20,001 nt of DNA from CBIFWW01 sp966186435 (GTDB taxonomy: Bacteria > Pseudomonadota > Gammaproteobacteria > Enterobacterales > Enterobacteriaceae), in the NCBI GenBank assembly GCA_966186435.1, contig CBIFWW010000053.1, positions 1 to 20,001 on the forward strand. The letters run 5' to 3'. The notes under the pieces were generated by a model. It had not been told where the DNA came from, ran no database searches, and saw only the letters and a list, made by a program, of their open reading frames with translations. The position numbers and the translations under genes were made by a program. Shown here one piece after another: positions 15,057 to 20,001 of this stretch. Position 1 is the first letter of the stretch. Each line of letters starts with the position of its first letter.

Positions 15057-15884
15057 TCAGCCTTGCCCGTATTTCTCCAGCAGGGCTTGCGCCACCGCCA
15101 GCGTTTCCGCATCCGCTATGCCGTCATAACGGGCTTGGCGGAAGTGCATCTGGAAAGCAATAATCACCCGTTTTTGCTGGGAGTCACTCATCCCCGGGGT
15201 CACCTGGTAGCCGTAGCGGCTAAGCACTGTCAACAGCTGCTGCTGATCCACCGGCGCATAAACGTTGCGCCCGTTCAGGTAGAACGCCACCCGCTGCGGA
15301 TCGGGCCAGGCGCCAATCCCTTTTTGGGCCAGCGCTTGCCAGGGGAACAGCGGGCCAGGATCGTCCTTACGCTGGGGGGCCACATCGGCATGGGCCACTA
15401 CGTTTTCCGGGGCGATCTGGTAACGGGTGATAATGGCAAAGGCCACTTTTTCCAGGGCATCAATCTGCGCCGGGTCAAAAGGATAGAACGCCTTCTGGCC
15501 GCCCACCCGCTTAAAACCGTGGTTTTCCAGCTCAATCCCCACGGAAGTATCGTTAATGCGGGTGGCCCCGCGCCAGAAACTCACCCCGGCGTGCCAGGCC
15601 AAATCGCTCTCCGGCACCAGTTGGGTGACAACCGGCTTGCCGCCGGACTGTGGCGGAAGCCTGGCAATAAGATAGTGAGCGCTGACATCCTGACCAGTTA
15701 GCGTCGCCAGGGAGCTATCATAATCCCCGGCGGTGTAATGAATCACCAGCACCTTAACACGGGGATAGGCCGCCTGGGCTTGTCGCCTGACGTCCACTTT
15801 ATAGGCCCCGCGATCTTCAATACCTTTTGGGGCACAGCCTACCAGCACCACCAGTGCCAGCAGCAGCATAAGCCTGCGGATCAT
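15057..15884 (-). CDS. amiD: N-acetylmuramoyl-L-alanine amidase AmiD, outer-membrane lipoprotein
   Basis: This encodes a 275-residue zinc amidase (E. coli AmiD is 276) that cleaves the MurNAc-L-Ala bond, including anhydro-muropeptides. The N-terminus MIRRLMLLLALVVLVGC is a lipoprotein signal with lipobox LVGC and lipidated Cys17. Ala at +2 (not Asp) predicts outer-membrane sorting. The amidase_2 domain shows zinc ligands His49 (VIHYTAG), His165 (VVAHADVAPQRKDDPGP) and an Asp in DDPG, plus Glu118 (VGIELEN). The C-terminal about 75 residues form a helical peptidoglycan-binding-type domain. It is preceded by ybjQ with a 1-nt stop/start overlap (TGATG), so it is translationally coupled. Its own ribosome site is weak. 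Confidence 0.95.
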   Translation of the reverse strand: MIRRLMLLLALVVLVGCAPKGIEDRGAYKVDVRRQAQAAYPRVKVLVIHYTAGDYDSSLATLTGQDVSAHYLIARLPPQSGGKPVVTQLVPESDLAWHAGVSFWRGATRINDTSVGIELENHGFKRVGGQKAFYPFDPAQIDALEKVAFAIITRYQIAPENVVAHADVAPQRKDDPGPLFPWQALAQKGIGAWPDPQRVAFYLNGRNVYAPVDQQQLLTVLSRYGYQVTPGMSDSQQKRVIIAFQMHFRQARYDGIADAETLAVAQALLEKYGQG

Positions 15885-16204
15885 CAGCGGGTCTTCACCG
15901 CCGTGCCAGAGACACTCACCATCAACATGCTGCCGTCTTTACCCACGGTTTCATAATCAATATCAATCCCCACCACGGCATCGGCCCCCATTTCTGCCGC
16001 CTGTTCACCCAGTTCACGGAAGGCGATTTCCCGGGCTTTACGCAGCTCTTTTTCATAGGCCCCGGAGCGGCCACCGACAATATCCCGCACCCCGGCAAAG
16101 AAATCGCGGAAAATATTGGCACCGAGAATGGCTTCGCCGGTCACCACGCCGCAGTATTGTTTGATGGTTTGGCCTTCAAGAGTGGGGGTGGTAGTAAATT
16201 GCAT
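15884..16204 (-). CDS. ybjQ: UPF0145 family protein YbjQ
   Basis: This encodes 106 residues, nearly identical to E. coli YbjQ (107). The family (UPF0145/YbjQ) is a small beta-alpha protein proposed to bind heavy metals and known to form homo-oligomers. The function is not established. The sequence ends in GADAVVGIDIDYETVG...MLMVSVSGTAV, the conserved core. There is no signal peptide or membrane helix. It has a strong AAGGAG ribosome site (complement of 16211-16216), and its stop overlaps the amiD start by one base, giving a two-gene operon ybjQ-amiD. It is divergent from ybjP. Confidence 0.93.
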   Translation of the reverse strand: MQFTTTPTLEGQTIKQYCGVVTGEAILGANIFRDFFAGVRDIVGGRSGAYEKELRKAREIAFRELGEQAAEMGADAVVGIDIDYETVGKDGSMLMVSVSGTAVKTR

Positions 16205-16237
16205 GGAAATCTCCTTTCTTTGGCAATCAATGCGTTA

Positions 16238-16253
16238 GCACTGGCATCAGTGC
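16238..16253. repeat. Inverted repeat in the ybjQ-ybjP divergent region
   Basis: GCACTG-GCAT-CAGTGC is a perfect 6-bp inverted repeat with a 4-nt centre, 34 bp upstream of the ybjQ start. It could be an operator or a hairpin in the ybjQ leader. No known regulator motif is recognised. Confidence 0.35.
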
Positions 16254-16311
16254 ACAATTCGTGAGTAATGCGCTATGCTAAAACGTAGACGTTAAATTGC
16301 AATCTTCAACT

Positions 16312-16334
16312 GCCCCGGTTTGAAAACCGGTGGC
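16312..16334 (+). repeat. Hairpin-forming inverted repeat in the ybjP leader
   Basis: CCGGTTT (16315-16321) and AAACCGG (16324-16330) are perfect inverted halves around GA. GCC (16312-16314) and GGC (16332-16334) extend the stem to 10 bp with one bulged T. There is no T-run afterwards, so it is not a terminator. It lies 39 bp before the ybjP ATG. Confidence 0.4.
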
Positions 16335-16372
16335 TATCGTTAGCCTACTCCCGAACACATAAGGAAATCACC

Positions 16373-16900
16373 ATGCGTCGCTCGGTTTTCGCTTTTATCA
16401 TCCCCTGCACCTTGCTGCTGAGTGCCTGTACTACCGTCACCCCGGCTTATAAAGACATTGGTACCCGTAGCGGCCCGTGTGTGGAAGGCGGCCCCGATGC
16501 GGTAGCCCAGAAGTTTTATGACTACCATCTGGCACACCCGACCACTGGCCTGAATAACTTGGCCGGTTTGCGGCCCTATCTGAGCGACAGCCTGGCGGCG
16601 ATTCTGGATAAAGCCAGCCGTGACAGCACCATTAGCCAGCAAATTGGCGGTAATGATCCGTTTATGAGTTACACCGGTGGAGCAGATAAGGCCGATGTGG
16701 CAAGTGCCTCGACCATTCCAAACACCGATGCCCGCAATATTCCTCTGCGGGTCGCCTTAACCAAAGGCAATGATAGCTGGAAGGACGAAGTGCTGATGGT
16801 GCGGGAAGGCCAGTGCTGGGCCGTGGATGACGTGCGCTATCTGGGTGCCGCTGCCAAAATGCCAGCAGGGAATTTACGCCAGTCACTGGAACACCGTTAG
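16373..16900 (+). CDS. ybjP: Predicted lipoprotein YbjP (DUF3828)
   Basis: This encodes a 175-residue protein (E. coli YbjP is 171). The signal peptide ends in lipobox LSAC with Cys19, and Thr follows at +2, so outer-membrane sorting is predicted. The mature part contains GPCVEGGPDAVAQKFYDYHL, ASTIPNTDARNIPLRVAL and EGQCWAVDDVRYLG, which match E. coli YbjP. This is the DUF3828 fold. E. coli YbjP has been discussed as a TolC-associated lipoprotein, but I would not claim a function here. Two further Cys (in GPCVEGG and EGQCW) could form a disulfide. AAGGA lies 7 nt before the ATG. It is followed by two hairpins before artP. Confidence 0.9.
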   Translation: MRRSVFAFIIPCTLLLSACTTVTPAYKDIGTRSGPCVEGGPDAVAQKFYDYHLAHPTTGLNNLAGLRPYLSDSLAAILDKASRDSTISQQIGGNDPFMSYTGGADKADVASASTIPNTDARNIPLRVALTKGNDSWKDEVLMVREGQCWAVDDVRYLGAAAKMPAGNLRQSLEHR

Positions 16901-16906
16901 GGTAAT

Positions 16907-16932
16907 TTTCCGCTGCTTTGTGCCAGCGGAAA
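16907..16932 (+). terminator. Hairpin after ybjP, possible terminator
   Basis: TTTCCGCTG (16907-16915) and CAGCGGAAA (16924-16932) make a perfect 9-bp stem with an 8-nt loop, 6 bp after the ybjP stop. Only TTGATT follows, so the T-tract is poor. Confidence 0.5.
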
Positions 16933-16988
16933 TTGATTACACTAGTAAATCATCCGGCATTTATATTTACTCTGGGTGATTATTCCTG

Positions 16989-17011
16989 GCACCCCAGCAG
17001 GGTGCTATTTT
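16989..17011 (+). terminator. Second hairpin between ybjP and artP
   Basis: GCACCC (16989-16994), loop CAGCA, then GGGTGC (17000-17005), followed by TATTTTG. This looks like a moderate terminator that backs up the first hairpin and insulates artP. Confidence 0.5.
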
Positions 17012-17063
17012 GTGCTAATTTTACGCTGCAAAACCCAGACATTATAAGTTTTAACCCATAAAT

Positions 17064-17081
17064 ATTGCATAACTATTCTGT
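17064..17081 (+). promoter_or_regulatory. ARG-box-like site 1 upstream of artP (overlaps candidate -35)
   Basis: TGCAT-AACT-ATTCT (17066-17079) matches the ArgR half-sites TGAAT-N4-ATTCA at 8 of 10 positions. It overlaps TTGCAT (17065-17070), a possible -35 box that pairs with TACTAT at 17088-17093 over 17 bp. Confidence 0.5.
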
Positions 17082-17099
17082 CAGAGGTACTATCTGCGG

Positions 17100-17117
17100 C
17101 CTCAATTGCTATTCAAC
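17100..17117 (+). promoter_or_regulatory. ARG-box-like site 2 upstream of artP
   Basis: TCAAT-TGCT-ATTCA (17102-17115) matches TGAAT-N4-ATTCA at 9 of 10 positions. It would sit at the start of the artP transcript, 10 bp before the ATG. Centre-to-centre distance to site 1 is 36 bp, not the usual 21 bp of tandem ARG boxes. Confidence 0.5.
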
Positions 17118-17125
17118 TTGTTCGC

Positions 17126-17854
17126 ATGAGTATTCAACTAAACGGCATTAACTGCTTTTACGGTGCACATCAGGCACTGTTCGATATCACACTACGCTGT
17201 CCGCAGGGTGAAACGCTGGTGCTGCTCGGCCCAAGCGGCGCGGGTAAAAGCTCGCTGCTGCGCGTTCTTAACCTGCTTGAGATGCCGCGTTCAGGCCAAC
17301 TCACTATTGCGGGCAATCAATTTGATTTTGCCAAAACCCCTGGCGATAAGGCGATCCGTGAGCTGCGTCAGAACGTGGGGATGGTGTTCCAACAGTACAA
17401 TTTATGGCCTCACCTCACGGTGGTGCAAAACCTGATTGAAGCCCCTTGCCGGGTGCTGGGGTTGAGCAAAGAGCAGGCCCATGCCCGTGCGGATAAATTA
17501 CTGGAACGCCTGCGGCTAAAACCCTATATGGATCGCTACCCGCTGCACCTTTCCGGCGGCCAACAGCAGCGCGTGGCTATTGCCCGTGCGTTGATGATGG
17601 AGCCGCAAGTGCTGCTGTTTGATGAGCCAACTGCGGCGCTGGACCCGGAAATCACCGCTCAGATCGTGAGTATTATTCGCGAATTGTCACAGACCGGGAT
17701 CACCCAAGTAATTGTAACCCATGAAGTGGAAGTGGCCCGTAAAACCGCCAGTCGGGTGGTGTATATGGAAAACGGTTATATCGTCGAGCAAGGTGACGCC
17801 GATTGCTTCACTAATCCACAAACCAGTGAATTTACATCTTATCTTTCACATTGA
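17126..17854 (+). CDS. artP: Arginine ABC transporter ATP-binding protein ArtP
   Basis: This encodes 242 residues, the same length as E. coli ArtP. It is the cytoplasmic ATPase of the ArtPIQM arginine importer. Walker A is GPSGAGKS (35-42), the Q-loop is VFQQYNLWPHLT, the signature is LSGGQQQR (142-149), Walker B is VLLFDE (162-167) and the switch His is in VTHE. The sequence is close to the E. coli protein throughout. The region before the ATG lacks a clear Shine-Dalgarno sequence (CTTGTTCGC directly precedes the start). It is the first gene of artPIQM, 19 bp before artI. ArgR-type boxes upstream suggest arginine repression. Confidence 0.96.
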   Translation: MSIQLNGINCFYGAHQALFDITLRCPQGETLVLLGPSGAGKSSLLRVLNLLEMPRSGQLTIAGNQFDFAKTPGDKAIRELRQNVGMVFQQYNLWPHLTVVQNLIEAPCRVLGLSKEQAHARADKLLERLRLKPYMDRYPLHLSGGQQQRVAIARALMMEPQVLLFDEPTAALDPEITAQIVSIIRELSQTGITQVIVTHEVEVARKTASRVVYMENGYIVEQGDADCFTNPQTSEFTSYLSH

Positions 17855-17873
17855 TGTTGATTGGGAATCTACT

Positions 17874-18605
17874 ATGAAAAAAGTATTGTTAGCCGCACTG
17901 TTCGCAAGCGTAAGCATGTCTGCATTGGCCGCCGAAACCATCCATTTTGGTACAGAGGCTTCTTACCCTCCGTTTGAATCCATGGATGCAAACAACAAGA
18001 TTGTCGGCTTTGACGTGGACTTGGCGAATGCCCTGTGTAAAGAGATTGATGCCACCTGCACTTTCTCCAACCAATCCTTTGATAGCCTGATCCCCAGCCT
18101 GAAATTCCGCCGCATTGATGCGGTCATGGCCGGTATGGATATCACTTCAGATCGTGAAAAGCAGGTTCTGTTCAGCAACCCGTACTACGACAACTCCGCC
18201 CTGTTCGTTAGCCAGAAAGGCAAATTTACTGATATTGCTCAGTTGAAGGGTAAGAAAGTCGGCGTCCAGAACGGTACTACTCACCAGAAATTCATTATGG
18301 ATAAACACCCGGAAATCACCGTAGTGCCTTATGACAGCTACCAGAACGCCAAACTGGACCTGCAAAATGGCCGTATTGATGGCGTATTCGGTGATACAGC
18401 CGTGGTAACCGAATGGCTGAAGAGCAACCCGAAACTTGGCTCCGTGGGTGAGCACGTCACCGACAAAGCTTACTTCGGTACCGGCCTGGGTATTGCCGTG
18501 CGCCCTGGCAACACTGCCCTGCAACAGAAATTCAACGCTGCGCTGGAAAAAGTGAAGAAAGACGGGACTTACCAGACCATCTATAGCAAATGGTTCCAGA
18601 AGTAA
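17874..18605 (+). CDS. artI: Arginine ABC transporter periplasmic binding protein ArtI
   Basis: This encodes 243 residues, the E. coli ArtI length. The start is set at the ATG beginning MKKVLLAALF because a signal peptide with an ALA cleavage site near residue 19 follows. An upstream in-frame extension reads through artP and is not real. The mature protein is a family-3 type solute-binding protein: EASYPPFES, GFDVDLANALCKEID, FDSLIPSLKFRR, AVMAGMDIT, GVQNGTTHQKFIMDKHPEI and GRIDGVFGDTAVV. The segment THQKFIMDKHPEIT and the overall match fit ArtI rather than ArtJ (THQKYIQDQHPEV). The E. coli paralogue artJ lies beyond artM, outside this window. Confidence 0.94.
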   Translation: MKKVLLAALFASVSMSALAAETIHFGTEASYPPFESMDANNKIVGFDVDLANALCKEIDATCTFSNQSFDSLIPSLKFRRIDAVMAGMDITSDREKQVLFSNPYYDNSALFVSQKGKFTDIAQLKGKKVGVQNGTTHQKFIMDKHPEITVVPYDSYQNAKLDLQNGRIDGVFGDTAVVTEWLKSNPKLGSVGEHVTDKAYFGTGLGIAVRPGNTALQQKFNAALEKVKKDGTYQTIYSKWFQK

Positions 18606-18609
18606 TTAA

Positions 18610-19326
18610 ATGAACGAAATTTTACCTTTAGCAAGCGCCGCCGGGATGACCGTCGGCCTTGCCGTTTCTGCACTGATCATCGGCCTGGCGCTGGCGATGC
18701 TGTTCGCGGTGCTGGAATCGGTACGTTTCCGGCCCGTCGCCTGGCTGACCACCGGGGTGGTGACCATCCTGCGTGGGCTACCGGAGATCCTGGTGGTGCT
18801 GTTTATCTATTTCGGCTCCTCACAGCTTCTGCTGCTGCTTTCCGATGGCTTTACCCTGAATCTGGGCTTTGCCCATATTCCGGTGCAGATGCAGATCGAA
18901 AGCTTCGACGTCAGCCCGTTCTTGTGTGGGGTTATCGCCCTGGCACTGCTCTACTCTGCCTATGCCTCCCAAACCCTGCGCGGCGCGCTCAAAGCCGTGC
19001 CTCAGGGCCAGTGGGAGTCCGGCCAGGCCCTGGGACTAAGTAAAAGCGCAATCTTCTTCCGCCTGGTGATGCCCCAGATGTGGCGCCACGCGTTACCGGG
19101 GCTGGGTAACCAGTGGCTGGTACTGCTAAAGGACACCGCCCTGGTATCGCTTATCAGCGTCAACGACCTGATGCTGCAAACCAAAAGCATCGCCACCCGT
19201 ACCCAGGAGCCTTTCACCTGGTACATCGTGGCGGCGGCTATCTATCTGGTGATCACCCTGATTAGCCAGTACCTGTTAAAACGTATTGATTTACGCGCGA
19301 CTCGCTTTGAACGGAGACCTGGCTGA
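18610..19326 (+). CDS. artQ: Arginine ABC transporter permease ArtQ
   Basis: This encodes a 238-residue inner-membrane permease of the His/Glu/Arg (HEAR) type. About five membrane helices are seen, opening with ILPLASAAGMTVGLAVSALIIGLALAML. The cytoplasmic EAA-type loop that contacts ArtP reads ESGQALGLSKSAIFFRLVMPQMWRHALPG. It pairs with ArtM to form the channel. It begins 4 bp after artI, and its stop overlaps the artM start by one base (TGATG). Confidence 0.95.
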   Translation: MNEILPLASAAGMTVGLAVSALIIGLALAMLFAVLESVRFRPVAWLTTGVVTILRGLPEILVVLFIYFGSSQLLLLLSDGFTLNLGFAHIPVQMQIESFDVSPFLCGVIALALLYSAYASQTLRGALKAVPQGQWESGQALGLSKSAIFFRLVMPQMWRHALPGLGNQWLVLLKDTALVSLISVNDLMLQTKSIATRTQEPFTWYIVAAAIYLVITLISQYLLKRIDLRATRFERRPG

Positions 19327-19994
19327 TGCTCGACTATTTACCAGAGCTAATGAAGGGTCTGCATACCAGTTTGACCCTCACCGCCGCCTCCATTGCCGTG
19401 GCCCTGGTGCTGGCGCTGATCTTCACCGTGGTGCTGACGCTAAAAACCCCGGTGCTGGTGTGGATCGTGCGCGGGTATATCACGCTGTTTACCGGTACGC
19501 CGCTGCTGGTGCAGATCTTCTTGATTTACTACGGGCCGGGCCAGTTCCCGTCATTGCAAAACTACCCGGTGATTTGGCAGCTGCTGTCTGAACCCTGGCT
19601 GTGTGCCCTGATCGCCTTGGCGCTTAATAGCGCGGCTTACACCACCCAGCTGTTCTATGGGGCTATCCGCGCCATTCCGGAAGGCCAATGGCAATCTTGC
19701 GGGGCGCTGGGCATGAGCCGTAAAGACACGTTGGCGATCCTGCTGCCTTACGCCTTTAAACGCGCGCTGTCGTCTTACTCCAACGAAGTGGTGCTGGTGT
19801 TCAAAAGTACTTCTTTGGCCTACACCATCACCCTGATGGAAGTGATGGGCCATGGGCAGTTGTTGTACGGGCGCACCTATGACGTGATGGTGTTCGGTGC
19901 GGCGGGTTTGGTTTATCTGGTAGTCAACGGTTTGCTGACGTTGATTATGCGTTTGGTAGAACGTAAAGCCCTGGCCTTTGAACGGCGCAACTAG
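19326..19994 (+). CDS. artM: Arginine ABC transporter permease ArtM
   Basis: This encodes 222 residues, the E. coli ArtM length, and is the second permease of ArtPIQM. Membrane helices are spread through the chain (for example TSLTLTAASIAVALVLALIFTVVL near residues 13-36). RGYITLFTGTPLLVQIFLIYYG is the typical amino-acid permease segment, and the EAA-type loop is SCGALGMSRKDTLAILLPYAFKRALSSYSNE. It is translationally coupled to artQ. Only 7 bp follow its stop in the window, so no terminator or artJ is visible. Confidence 0.95.
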   Translation: MLDYLPELMKGLHTSLTLTAASIAVALVLALIFTVVLTLKTPVLVWIVRGYITLFTGTPLLVQIFLIYYGPGQFPSLQNYPVIWQLLSEPWLCALIALALNSAAYTTQLFYGAIRAIPEGQWQSCGALGMSRKDTLAILLPYAFKRALSSYSNEVVLVFKSTSLAYTITLMEVMGHGQLLYGRTYDVMVFGAAGLVYLVVNGLLTLIMRLVERKALAFERRN

Positions 19995-20001
19995 TTAATA
20001 T

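Noticed and set aside
15003..15701. A 232-codon + strand frame opposite amiD
   Set aside because: amiD has a clear lipobox, zinc ligands and expected length. The opposite frame is a shadow.
17721..17873. A longer ArtI starting inside artP
   Set aside because: The extension overlaps artP out of frame and would bury the signal peptide. The ATG at 17874 gives the known 243-residue precursor.

Overview
The window is a stretch of enterobacterial core chromosome. Its genes and their order match the E. coli K-12 artM-to-cspD segment, read in the opposite direction: cspD, macB, macA, ybjD, aqpZ (broken), lysO, hcp, hcr, poxB, ltaE, ybjT, ybjS, amiD, ybjQ, ybjP, artP, artI, artQ, artM. Protein lengths are within a few residues of the E. 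coli versions as I remember them, but the sequences differ enough that this is clearly not Escherichia. The order Enterobacterales is well supported. A Yersiniaceae-like genus would fit, but I cannot fix the genus from the sequence alone. I see no phage, IS, integron, CRISPR, tRNA or rRNA, and no compositional island.

Layout. Positions 1-480 hold the cspD promoter region, cspD (+) and a strong bidirectional terminator. Positions 481-3533 hold macB and macA (-), the inner-membrane and periplasmic parts of the MacAB-TolC exporter, overlapping by 4 nt. Positions 3615-5273 hold ybjD (-), an OLD-family ATPase/TOPRIM protein. Positions 5333-5764 hold the last 143 codons of aqpZ (+). The first 88 codons, including the first NPA pore motif and the start codon, are missing, and the break lies 59 bp from the ybjD start. 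From 5885 onwards the + strand carries lysO (lysine exporter), hcp-hcr (anaerobic NO detoxification), then poxB, ltaE, ybjT and ybjS. amiD and ybjQ (-) meet ybjS tail to tail with 7 bp between the genes. ybjP (+) is divergent from ybjQ, and the window ends just after the arginine transport operon artPIQM.

Regulation read from the sequence: an NsrR-type inverted repeat and an FNR-like site upstream of hcp, two ARG-box-like sites upstream of artP, a CRP-like site upstream of lysO, and rho-independent terminators after cspD/macB, aqpZ, lysO, hcr, poxB and (weaker) ybjP.

How the genes work together: hcp-hcr form a redox pair for nitric oxide, artPIQM form one ABC importer, and macAB one efflux pump. 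The others are single-function housekeeping or stress genes. I found no clearly new multi-gene system. The most distinctive points are the 5'-deleted aqpZ beside ybjD, the absence of ybjX between ybjD and macA, the poorly understood OLD protein YbjD itself, and an SDR protein (YbjS) with Phe at the usual catalytic Tyr position.
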